From: CAYOSU01 sp964406735
GTDB lineage: Bacteria; Bacillota; Clostridia; Christensenellales; CAMQZB01
Direction of reading: 5' to 3'
NCBI GenBank assembly: GCA_964406735.1
Contig: CAYOSU010000021.1
Span: forward strand, 1-21,135
DNA: 21,135 nucleotides
Positions 6,881-13,820 of this stretch are shown in pieces. The translations under genes and the position numbers were made by a program. The notes under the pieces were generated by a model. It searched no databases, was not told the origin of the DNA, and saw only the letters and a program-made list of their open reading frames with translations. How positions within the stretch are numbered: the first letter of the stretch is position 1; the number at the start of each line of letters is the position of its first letter.

Positions 6881-6906
6881 AAAAAAGCGCCCATTGGGCG
6901 TTTTTT
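6881..6906. terminator. Bidirectional terminator after tRNA-Leu
   Basis: CGCCC-ATT-GGGCG (6888-6900) is flanked by six A on the left and six T on the right, so it can terminate on either strand. On the minus strand it lies just downstream of tRNA-Leu. On the plus strand it would end any transcript from 6683-6880. Confidence 0.8.
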
Positions 6907-6909
6907 ATT

Positions 6910-6992
6910 TGGTGCGGATAACAGGAATCGAACCTGCACGGTCTCCCACTAGATCCTAAGTCTAGCGCGTCTGCCAGTTCCGCCATATCCGC
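6910..6992 (-). tRNA. tRNA-Leu (anticodon UAG)
   Basis: On the minus strand the acceptor stem is GCGGATA with partner TATCCGC, followed by discriminator A and an encoded CCA (6910-6912). The anticodon arm is CTAGA-CTTAGGA-TCTAG, giving anticodon TAG. The long variable arm GGGAGACC and the T arm GCAGG-TTCGATT-CCTGT fit a class II leucine tRNA that reads CUN codons. It closely resembles the Bacillus Leu(UAG) tRNA as remembered. Confidence 0.96.
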
Positions 6993-7014
6993 AAGATAAC
7001 TTGTCAACAGTCGT

Positions 7015-7043
7015 ATTCTACTATAAAACTCCGTTTTTTGCAA
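7015..7043 (-). promoter_or_regulatory. Promoter of tRNA-Leu
   Basis: On the minus strand, TTGCAA (7043-7038), a 17-nt spacer, and TAGAAT (7020-7015) lie 22 nt upstream of the mature tRNA 5' end. The box lies between the AraC gene and the tRNA, so the tRNA can be transcribed independently. No clear terminator separates the two. Confidence 0.65.
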
Positions 7044-7081
7044 GCGAAATCGCATATCGGGCACTTTTTTATACGTTATTT

Positions 7082-8107
7082 TCACAAAGTCCATTGCTTT
7101 CGGAATTGTAGCGGAGTTTTCCCTTCAAAAGCCTTAAACGTAGAAATAAAATGATACTGCGAACTATATCCGACCTTTTCGGCGATGAGGGAGATAGGCA
7201 AATCTGTCGAAGTAAGCAAGCTTTTTGCGGCGTTAACACGAACGGTGCGTAGGTATTCGTTGACCGTTTGCCCCGTATATCGCTTAAATTCTCGTGCGAG
7301 ATAAAACTTAGAGATATTCACGGTGCTTGCTATGTCTTCGAGTGTAAGCTCGTTTGAAAAATGAAGATTGATATGCGATATTGCCTGTTCGACCCAAGGC
7401 GGCATATTCGTCTGCTTAGCGAGCTGTGCGACGTCGATAAGCCGTGTAAGGAGGCAAGTAAGCAGCATATTGACGGTAAATTCACTGCAGATAAGCTGAC
7501 TGCATGCGTCGTATAATGCGTTGAGATCTCTCACTAAATCACTGTTTTCGTCAAACGAGAAGCAAAAAGCGCCATGAAGCGTAAAGACTGAGAAAAACTC
7601 CGGCATATTCAAGCCGTTGAAATGTATAATATCGTATTCCCAGCCCTCTTTGGAGTTTGCGTAATAAAAATGCGGTAGACGGCAGTCGATCAAAAAAGCG
7701 TCTCCGGGCTTGATGTCATACCGCTTCCCTTGATATTCCAAAACGCCCTGTCCGCCAAGGGTATAGGTTAGAAGATAAGAATCTAGCCCCTTGCGCTTGG
7801 TGTAATGTGTCGACGGATATTTCATACGGGATACCGATTGAGCGTATAAAAGCCTGCTTTTTGCTCTGTTTACGGAAGAAAACAAGCGAAAGAACAAGAC
7901 TTCTGCGCCGTGGTTGTCGTAATCGCAAAGATTGGGTGCTAAGATATTAGATATAGCTGCGTCGTTACGGAATTCTGCGAGCTTCTTTTCAAAAAGCAAC
8001 TCGACGTCTTTGGGGCGATTGTCGATAAGTATAGCCTTTTCGTCAGGCGTAAAAAGATGTTGATATTCCGAGAATAGCTTTTCAATCAATTCTTTGTCGT
8101 TATTCAT
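7082..8107 (-). CDS. AraC-family transcriptional regulator
   Basis: 341 residues. The middle region (about 95-180) reads as an AraC-type cupin sensor, with YLLTYTLGGQGVLEYQGKRYDIKPGDAFLIDCRLPHFYY. The last 90 residues contain two helix-turn-helix units, LTLEDIASTVNISKFYLAREFKRYTG and ISLIAEKVGYSSQYHFISTFK, the signature of AraC/XylS DNA binding. Start ATG at 8107 follows AAGGTGATC on the minus strand. The gene is transcribed away from the esterase-rhamnosidase-acetylesterase genes, so it most likely senses a sugar released by them (perhaps rhamnose or a rhamnose-containing oligosaccharide) and activates that operon. The ligand is inferred from neighbours only. Confidence 0.92.
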   Translation of the reverse strand: MNNDKELIEKLFSEYQHLFTPDEKAILIDNRPKDVELLFEKKLAEFRNDAAISNILAPNLCDYDNHGAEVLFFRLFSSVNRAKSRLLYAQSVSRMKYPSTHYTKRKGLDSYLLTYTLGGQGVLEYQGKRYDIKPGDAFLIDCRLPHFYYANSKEGWEYDIIHFNGLNMPEFFSVFTLHGAFCFSFDENSDLVRDLNALYDACSQLICSEFTVNMLLTCLLTRLIDVAQLAKQTNMPPWVEQAISHINLHFSNELTLEDIASTVNISKFYLAREFKRYTGQTVNEYLRTVRVNAAKSLLTSTDLPISLIAEKVGYSSQYHFISTFKAFEGKTPLQFRKQWTL

Positions 8108-8157
8108 ATAAGATCACCTTATAGCAAGATACCGCAATTTTTGTGCAATACGGGGCA

Positions 8158-8186
8158 TTGTTTTGCGTGGATTTCCTTGATATAAT
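8158..8186 (+). promoter_or_regulatory. Possible promoter of the esterase-rhamnosidase operon
   Basis: A perfect TATAAT lies at 8181-8186, with a poor -35 (TTGTTT, 8158-8163) at 17-nt spacing. A weak -35 is what an activator-dependent promoter would show. Its -10 abuts the -10 of the divergent AraC promoter. Confidence 0.45.
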
Positions 8187-8187
8187 T

Positions 8188-8216
8188 ATTGTAACATTTT
8201 CGGACAATGTTGTCAA
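8188..8216 (-). promoter_or_regulatory. Promoter of the AraC regulator with embedded inverted repeat
   Basis: On the minus strand, a perfect TTGACA (8216-8211), 17-nt spacer and TACAAT (8193-8188) form a strong promoter. The spacer contains AACATT-7 nt-AATGTT (8193-8211), extendable to imperfect 13-bp half-sites TATTG(.)(A/T)AACATT. This inverted repeat is a likely operator, possibly for autoregulation and control of the divergent operon. Confidence 0.6.
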
Positions 8217-8250
8217 TATAGGGGAAATGCCAATAAAGAGGGGGTATAAA

Positions 8251-9178
8251 ATGTTAGCAATCATGGTCAAAAAGATGCTTCCGGCGATCAAACAGCACGC
8301 ACTGCAAGAATACGCAATTGATAAGGAAAGACCGAGATCGGGCGAGTTGAAAGAAATAGCGATGAGGGATGGAAAGCCTTCCGAATCGCTCTATTTTGCC
8401 GCAAACGAGGCTTCTTCTCCGCTTATCATCGACGTATACGGCGGAGGCTATATCGGCCAACGTATATAAGCAAGCACCGCTTTGCGCACGTTATCGTGAT
8501 GCGTTGGGTGTCAATGCGGCTGCACTTTCTTATCGTTACGGACCGGATAATAAGTTTCCCGCCGCAATACACGACTTGTACGACGGCATATGTGCTCTTA
8601 TCGACGACGAGTCTTTGGATTTCGACCGCAATAATATAATACTCGAGGGGCATTCTGCAGGAGCGCACCTTGTGCTCAGCACTGTTTTATACGCAATGAC
8701 CAAGGAGCGCAAATTACCGATAAAGGCGATAATACTCGACTATCCCGTCGTAGACGTCCGAATGAAGAGTATGAAGAGCCTGCCAAAGCTTCGCTATGCG
8801 CTTTCCCCGATGATATTTGACATGATGTATCACGCATACTTTGGAAACGAGGACGTAGCCGGGACGGTGCTTGCAAGTCCACAGCTTGCGACTGACGAGC
8901 AAATAAGAGAGCTTCCGCCGATGTATATAAACACCTGCGAGTACGATAGCTTAAAAGGTCCTGCCAAGGAGTTTGGAAGCCGTGCGTCTTCCTTAGGCGT
9001 TCACTGCGAGGTGAAAGAAACGTCAGGTGCCGTTCACGGTTACGTAGAGACGTGCTCTCTCGATACGATGAAGGACAGCAAGGAATATCCTGATAAGGTA
9101 AAGCAAGACCAATACTCTTTGTACGAAAAGACCTTTTCGGAGTTTTGTTCGTTTATTAAGAATATAACGAGAGAATGA
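8251..9178 (+). pseudogene. Alpha/beta-hydrolase acetyl esterase interrupted by an apparent one-base insertion
   Basis: The first frame, from ATG 8251 (preceded by AGAGGGGG), encodes about 70 residues ending in the oxyanion-hole motif DVYGGGYIG and then stops at 8469. The remainder continues in the next frame to 9178: NVYKQAPLCARYR, then the nucleophile elbow GHSAGAH (Ser about 135), an acid-bearing INTCEYDSL region, and the catalytic His in VHGYVE. Removing one C from GGCC at 8455-8458 joins them as YIG-NVYKQ and yields a normal 308-residue alpha/beta-hydrolase fold-3 esterase. The gene is therefore either a recent frameshift mutant or carries a sequencing or assembly error. It is first in an operon with the rhamnosidase and pectinacetylesterase-like genes, suggesting removal of acetyl groups from plant glycans. 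Confidence 0.85.
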
Positions 9179-9191
9179 TACGGTGCAGGCT

Positions 9192-11873
9192 ATGGATATA
9201 ACAAATCTACGTATAAATTATCAGCGAGAGTATCTCGGTCTTGACGACAAAACGCCGATTTTTTCGTGGGAAATGACGTCGGATGAAAAGAATACGGTGC
9301 AGACCGCTTGGCAGATAGTCGTAAAAAAGGACGGCGACGTCGTCTGGGATAGCGAAGTAAAAAACGGCGATGAGAGCAACGGTATATCGTACGGCGGCAA
9401 GCGACTTGAAAGCCGCACGAGGTATGAATTCACTGTGCGAGTGTGGGATAATAGAGGAAATGCGGCGGAGAATACGTCTTGGTTTGAAACTGGACTGTTC
9501 GAGGGCGATTGGACTTCCCGATGGATAGAGCCCGAGCTTTTGCCGTGCAACAAAGAGGAAGAGATAAACATCACGCAAGCAACGCTCGGCGTATATAAAA
9601 AGCGACCGCCCGAAGGTCGCTTGCGGCCGTGTACTTATTTAAGAAGGGAGTTTTCTCTCGATGATGCGGCAAAGAGCGCTCGGCTTTACGTAGCGGTACA
9701 CGGAATATACTGCGTCGAGATAAACGGCGAAAAGGTGGGAGATACCGTCTTTTCGCAAGAGTTCACTCCCTATCGTAGCGATACGAGGTATCAGGTATAC
9801 GACGTCACGGAAAAGCTGAAAAAAGGAGCTAACGTCGTCGGCTTTACGATAGCAGACGGCTGGTGGTGCGGTCGCTACGGGATGAACGGCAATTCCTGCG
9901 AATATGGCGACAGACACGGACTTTTGATGCAGCTTGAGATAAAGAGTGTGACGGGTGTGACTCAAGTAATATCGTCTGACGAAAAGTTCAGATCGGGCTA
10001 CGGTGCAGAGCGGTATGCAGACCTGTTTATCGGCGAGAAATACGATGCTAACGAAGAGCTTTTCGGATGGTCTGAGCATTGCTTTGACGACGGAGCTTGG
10101 AAAGGCGTAAGGTATGCCGATTTCGACAACTCAAATCTTCGTGCACAGGTAGGCGACGGCGTACGCATTTCAAGACGTTTTCCTGCAAAAGAGATACTGA
10201 TAACTCCGAAAGGTGAAACTGTCGTAGACTTAGGCGAAAATATAGCAGGCTTTGTGAGAATGAGTGTAAGAGCTGAAAAGGGCACTTGTATTACGCTTGA
10301 GCATTCGGAGGTTTTGGACAAAAACGGCAATTTTCTCAAAAACATACAGGGTAGGAATAAGGATCAGACGGACGTATACGTCTGCAAGGGCAATAACGAC
10401 GTTTTCGAACCGAGATTTACCTTCCACGGATTCAGGTACGTAAAAGTCAGCGGACTTCCGAAGGGTGCAGAGGTCTCGTTCGAGGGTGTAGAGATAACCT
10501 CCGTTATGAGTGGTGATAGCAGCTTTGAAACATCCGACGAACGAATAAACGCCCTTCACCGCAATATAGTTCGAAGCGAAACGGCAAATATGATATCGAT
10601 ACCGACCGACTGTCCGCAAAGAGAGCGAGCAGGATGGACGGGTGACTTGCAGGTGTTTTTCAATACGGCGGCATTCAATAAAGACGTCAACGTATTTTTA
10701 ATGCGTTGGTTGCAGGATGTTGCGTTAGAGCAACTTCCGAACGGCGAGATACCGCACGTAATACCCTACACGAGCGACTATAAGTCGCTGATGAACCGAA
10801 ACTTCCAATCTGACTCCTCGAGCGGATGGAGCGATGCCGGTGTCATAGTACCGATAAGACTATACGAGGTGTACGGCAACGTCAAGGTACTGCGAGAGCA
10901 ATATCAGAGCATGAAAAAGTGGTGTGATTACGCTTTGGAGCAAGCTCGCACGGGACGTGGAGAAAACTGCAAGCATACGTCGGGTGCAGAACGCTACGAG
11001 CCGTATATATGGGACAGCGGTTTTCATTGGGGCGACCACTTGATACCCAGTGTAACGAAAAAAATGGGCGTTATGGCGATGTTCGGCGTAAGACCCACCC
11101 GACCGCTTGCGGCGACGGCGTACCTATATTATTCAACCAAGCTGCTTTCCGAGGCGGCAAGGGTACTTGGCAACGCCGAAGACGCAGAATATTACGGCGA
11201 GAAGTCGAAAAAGGTGTCGAAAGCGTTCAGATACCGCTTTTTCAAAGCGGACGGGCGTATGGTCCCCGATTGGCAGAGCTCCTACGTTTTGGCGTTGGGT
11301 ATGGACTTGGCTCCCGAAAAGTGGAAAAAGAAGTGCCTTGAAAGGCTAAGCGAGCTGATAAAAAATAACGGCGGATGTCTGGACTGCGGCTTTTTGTCGA
11401 TACAATACCTGCTTGACGTGTTCAGCAAAAACGGCATGGCGAAAATGGCGTACGACCTTCTTTTTCAGGACAAGTGCCCGTCTTGGCTATACGAGATAAA
11501 AATGGGCGCAACGACGATATGGGAAGCATGGGATGCAACGAAGCCCGACGGAAAGACTGGAACGTTTTCCTACAATCACTATGCCTTCGGTTGCGTGGGC
11601 GATTGGATGTATCGCAACGTAATCGGCATACGGAATGGCGGTGTCGGCTATAAGCATATCGTTATCGAGCCGCTTATGGACGAAAGACTTACGCATGCGA
11701 GCGGAAGCTACCAAAGTGTGTATGGCAAAATATCGTGCTCGTGGCGGCGTAACGGAAAAAACTTTGTGATAGAGGTAGAGATACCTGCAAACACCACCGC
11801 TGAAGTGGTCCTGCCAAACGGCGAACGCAAAGAGATCGGAAGCGGAGAGTGGTGCTTTTCGTGCAAAATATAA
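9192..11873 (+). CDS. Alpha-L-rhamnosidase, GH78
   Basis: About 893 residues, with no signal peptide, so cytoplasmic. It cleaves terminal alpha-L-rhamnose from oligosaccharides or glycosides. Domains in order: an N-terminal fibronectin-like beta domain (NLRINYQREYLGLD...FSWEM), a Bac_rhamnosid_N region (about 150-330) and the (alpha/alpha)6 catalytic barrel. Signature blocks are DCPQRERAGWTGD (about 473-485), where the general-acid Glu lies, GWSDAG, WDSGFHWGDH, TTIWEAWDA (about 774-782, general-base Glu) and FSYNHYAFGCVGDWMY. A GTG at 9183, four bases after the esterase stop, is an alternative start; the ATG at 9192 fits the family N terminus. It lies between two acetylesterase-type genes, consistent with breakdown of acetylated rhamnose-containing pectin. 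Confidence 0.93.
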   Translation: MDITNLRINYQREYLGLDDKTPIFSWEMTSDEKNTVQTAWQIVVKKDGDVVWDSEVKNGDESNGISYGGKRLESRTRYEFTVRVWDNRGNAAENTSWFETGLFEGDWTSRWIEPELLPCNKEEEINITQATLGVYKKRPPEGRLRPCTYLRREFSLDDAAKSARLYVAVHGIYCVEINGEKVGDTVFSQEFTPYRSDTRYQVYDVTEKLKKGANVVGFTIADGWWCGRYGMNGNSCEYGDRHGLLMQLEIKSVTGVTQVISSDEKFRSGYGAERYADLFIGEKYDANEELFGWSEHCFDDGAWKGVRYADFDNSNLRAQVGDGVRISRRFPAKEILITPKGETVVDLGENIAGFVRMSVRAEKGTCITLEHSEVLDKNGNFLKNIQGRNKDQTDVYVCKGNNDVFEPRFTFHGFRYVKVSGLPKGAEVSFEGVEITSVMSGDSSFETSDERINALHRNIVRSETANMISIPTDCPQRERAGWTGDLQVFFNTAAFNKDVNVFLMRWLQDVALEQLPNGEIPHVIPYTSDYKSLMNRNFQSDSSSGWSDAGVIVPIRLYEVYGNVKVLREQYQSMKKWCDYALEQARTGRGENCKHTSGAERYEPYIWDSGFHWGDHLIPSVTKKMGVMAMFGVRPTRPLAATAYLYYSTKLLSEAARVLGNAEDAEYYGEKSKKVSKAFRYRFFKADGRMVPDWQSSYVLALGMDLAPEKWKKKCLERLSELIKNNGGCLDCGFLSIQYLLDVFSKNGMAKMAYDLLFQDKCPSWLYEIKMGATTIWEAWDATKPDGKTGTFSYNHYAFGCVGDWMYRNVIGIRNGGVGYKHIVIEPLMDERLTHASGSYQSVYGKISCSWRRNGKNFVIEVEIPANTTAEVVLPNGERKEIGSGEWCFSCKI
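9600..9622 (-). terminator. Terminator-like hairpin inside the rhamnosidase gene, minus-strand polarity
   Basis: AAGCGACC (9600-9607) and GGTCGCTT (9615-9622) form a perfect 8-bp stem with a 7-nt loop. On the minus strand the stem is followed by TTTTATAC, giving a full intrinsic-terminator signature antisense to the gene. On the plus strand there is no T tract, so it should not stop rhamnosidase transcription. Confidence 0.4.
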
Positions 11874-11891
11874 GATAAAGGAGAAAGATCT

Positions 11892-13040
11892 ATGGGAAAA
11901 TTAGTATCAAAGGTAACTTCAAAGGTGATAGAGGCGATAATGGATAAGAGCATAAAAAAGCTCGATTTCGTCGAGGATTTTTCAGGTGAGCTTCACGAGG
12001 GAAAGATAGCGAGAGTTTTGATAGAGGGAAGCACCAACGCAGATCATGGCGAGACTATATCGTATGTCCGAAAGGGCAAAAACAAAGACTTAGTCGTGAT
12101 GTTTTCGGGCGGCGGTGTCTCTTGGAACGAGGAAACTGCGAAATTCCCGATGAACCCCGAGACTGCGGCAAATACGAAAACGCCTGCGCTGTATTCGCCT
12201 ACCGTAACGAAGATGTCCGAGTTTTCCACCTTTTGCCTGTCAAAAACGCCCGGTCTTATGTCCCCCACCGAAGAAAATAAGTTTGCCGACTGGAACTTGA
12301 TAATGATAAACTACGTAACCGGCGACTTCCACGTCGGGCGCAACGATTTCGCGTATACCGACGACAACGGCGCTCGCAAGATACTTCACCACCAAGGCCA
12401 CTCAAACTTCAGGAAAGCGATGGATCGTTGCAAGGAGTTTTTCCCCGAGATAGATAGGCTTTTGATAGTAGGCGGAAGCGCAGGAGCGTTTGCAGTGCCT
12501 GCACTTGCGGCGGAGGTAACGGCGTATTATCCCGATTGCAAGGACGTAACCGTCTATTCCGACAGCTGTCTTTTGCTGATGGACGATTACAAAAGTATTG
12601 CAAAGAATGTCTGGAAAGCGGACGATGCGTTGGTAGAGGCGATACACACAAGCGATATTTCTGCGGATTGGTACGAATACTTATACTCGCTTAAAGGCGA
12701 TTCGATACGTTATCTGTATTCAAACAGCTGCGAGGACTATCTGTTGGCGACCTTCCAGAATTACATAGATAACAGCAAATACGCTGTGACGAGCGAGAAT
12801 TGCGAAAAGTTTAAGCGGGATTTAAAAGCTCATATAGAGAGGCTTCGCAAAGCGTGCCCGAAGATGGGTTTTTACGTAAACGACACAAAGCCCTTCCAGC
12901 CTAAGACCCCGGGAACGGAGCATTGTATGATATTGAACGATGCGTTGTTCCAGACTAACGCTCCGATAAGCGGCATGCAGTGGCTTTGCGACGCTGTCAA
13001 CGGCAAGGTGTACGACTTTGGTCTTGAATTGCTGTCATAA
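11892..13040 (+). CDS. Pectinacetylesterase-family hydrolase (PAE/Notum-like, CE13-type)
   Basis: 382 residues with an alpha/beta-hydrolase core of the pectinacetylesterase/Notum family. Visible features: the oxyanion-hole motif FSGGGVSWN (71-79), the family block YVTGDFHVGRND (141-152), the nucleophile GGSAGAF (Ser196) and a C-terminal THis element, TEHCMIL (His344). Such enzymes remove O-acetyl esters from pectic polysaccharides. No signal peptide is seen; the N terminus is an amphipathic helix, so the protein probably acts on imported oligosaccharides in the cytoplasm. It has a strong AAAGGAGAA site and lies 18 nt after the rhamnosidase, in the same operon. It ends shortly before a terminator. 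Confidence 0.82.
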   Translation: MGKLVSKVTSKVIEAIMDKSIKKLDFVEDFSGELHEGKIARVLIEGSTNADHGETISYVRKGKNKDLVVMFSGGGVSWNEETAKFPMNPETAANTKTPALYSPTVTKMSEFSTFCLSKTPGLMSPTEENKFADWNLIMINYVTGDFHVGRNDFAYTDDNGARKILHHQGHSNFRKAMDRCKEFFPEIDRLLIVGGSAGAFAVPALAAEVTAYYPDCKDVTVYSDSCLLLMDDYKSIAKNVWKADDALVEAIHTSDISADWYEYLYSLKGDSIRYLYSNSCEDYLLATFQNYIDNSKYAVTSENCEKFKRDLKAHIERLRKACPKMGFYVNDTKPFQPKTPGTEHCMILNDALFQTNAPISGMQWLCDAVNGKVYDFGLELLS

Positions 13041-13070
13041 TTTTTTAATTAAAACGTACTAAAAAGCCAT

Positions 13071-13100
13071 GGCGATCGAGAATATGCTCGGTCGCCTTTT
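13071..13100 (+). terminator. Terminator of the rhamnosidase operon
   Basis: GGCGATCGAG (13071-13080) pairs with CTCGGTCGCC (13087-13096), with one wobble and loop AATATG, followed by TTTT. It lies 31 nt after the stop of the pectinacetylesterase-like gene. Confidence 0.85.
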
Positions 13101-13120
13101 GCAAGTTGCTACTCAAACCG

Positions 13121-13149
13121 TTGACAATAATGCGATTTTGCACTAAAAT
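13121..13149 (+). promoter_or_regulatory. Promoter of queT
   Basis: TTGACA (13121-13126), exactly 17 nt, TAAAAT (13144-13149). Predicted start near 13156 places the riboswitch about ten bases from the 5' end of the transcript. Confidence 0.8.
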
Positions 13150-13166
13150 GTACGGCGTAATAGCAA

Positions 13167-13211
13167 TTTGAGGTGTCGGAACACCCTCAAACAAAAACAA
13201 AAAAACCGAGG
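13167..13211 (+). promoter_or_regulatory. PreQ1-I riboswitch controlling queT translation
   Basis: Stem P1 is TTTGAGG (13167-13173) with CCTCAAA (13185-13191). Loop 1 is TGTCGGAACA. One unpaired C (13184), just before the 3' arm, sits where preQ1-I aptamers hold the ligand-pairing cytosine, and ACACCCTC is the class consensus. An A/C-rich tail follows, and TCGG of loop 1 (13176-13179) can pair with CCGA (13206-13209) to form the expected pseudoknot. That CCGA overlaps the Shine-Dalgarno GAGG (13208-13211), so preQ1 binding should block translation of queT. Total size and topology match the class, the smallest common riboswitch. Confidence 0.9.
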
Positions 13212-13219
13212 TAACAACA

Positions 13220-13693
13220 TTGAAGATCACAACGAAAGACGTCGCATACGGTGCGATCGTAGCGGCGATGTACGTCGCATTGACACTTCCCTTAGGGGGC
13301 TTAGCAACACAGCCCTTTTTCCAGATACGCCCGGGCGAGGGATTGTGCCTGTTGCCGCTCCTTTTTCCCTCCTCAGTCGTAGGCTTAGCCGTCGGCTGTT
13401 TTTTAGTAAATATCTTGACCTCGTCTTTCATCGATGCGGTGATAGGGATGCTTTTAACCCTTCTTGCGGCAACGCTGACGAGACTTATAAAAAATCCCTA
13501 TTTAGGCATACTGCCGCCCGTATTGATAAACGCATTCGGCGTTCCCGTGATATATATTCTGATGGGCTACGAAACGGCATTTTGGTACACCTTTTTTCAG
13601 GTATTGCTGTCGCAAGCCGTATGGGTAACGGCGTTGGGACTGCCGATGTATTTTTTGAGCAAAAAAGCGCTCGACAGTATGAAAAAAAATTAA
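13220..13693 (+). CDS. queT: QueT-family queuosine-precursor transporter component
   Basis: 157 residues, strongly hydrophobic with about five or six membrane segments. It matches the QueT family, the substrate-binding S component of an ECF-type importer thought to take up preQ1 or a related queuosine precursor. It starts at TTG (13220), eight bases after GAGG (13208-13211); no ATG fits the family N terminus KITTKDVAYGAIVAAMYVALTL. The preQ1-I riboswitch overlapping the ribosome binding site strongly supports the role. ECF energising subunits are not in the window and are presumably shared and encoded elsewhere. A terminator follows at 13751. Confidence 0.9.
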   Translation: MKITTKDVAYGAIVAAMYVALTLPLGGLATQPFFQIRPGEGLCLLPLLFPSSVVGLAVGCFLVNILTSSFIDAVIGMLLTLLAATLTRLIKNPYLGILPPVLINAFGVPVIYILMGYETAFWYTFFQVLLSQAVWVTALGLPMYFLSKKALDSMKKN

Positions 13694-13750
13694 GCGTATT
13701 GCCGCAATTTATTGCAAAAAGAGCGCAAAACGCCGCAATAAAGAAAAAAC

Positions 13751-13785
13751 AGCCGTTCATTTTCGTAATTGAGCGGCTTTAATTT
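13751..13785 (+). terminator. Terminator of queT, overlapping the next promoter
   Basis: AGCCGTTCA (13751-13759) pairs with TGAGCGGCT (13770-13778), with one wobble, followed by TTTAATTT. The last two T of the tail are the first two bases of the TTGACA -35 box of the following operon. Confidence 0.8.
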
Positions 13786-13812
13786 GACAATAAGCGAGAA
13801 AAACGATAAAAT
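13784..13812 (+). promoter_or_regulatory. Promoter of the kinase-aldolase-reductase operon, predicted leaderless
   Basis: TTGACA (13784-13789), 17 nt, TAAAAT (13807-13812). The ATG of the kinase is at 13821, so transcription would start within about two bases of the start codon. No Shine-Dalgarno sequence is present upstream of that ATG. The mRNA is therefore predicted to be leaderless. Confidence 0.75.
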
Positions 13813-13820
13813 TTATTAAT

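Noticed and set aside
6867..7094. Minus-strand 75-residue reading frame containing MAELADALDLGSS...PCRFDSCYPHQ
   Set aside because: This is the familiar false protein obtained by translating a tRNA gene; it overlaps tRNA-Leu.
13168..13782. Plus-strand 204-residue reading frame overlapping queT
   Set aside because: It starts in the riboswitch and is an Arg-rich shadow of queT in another frame.
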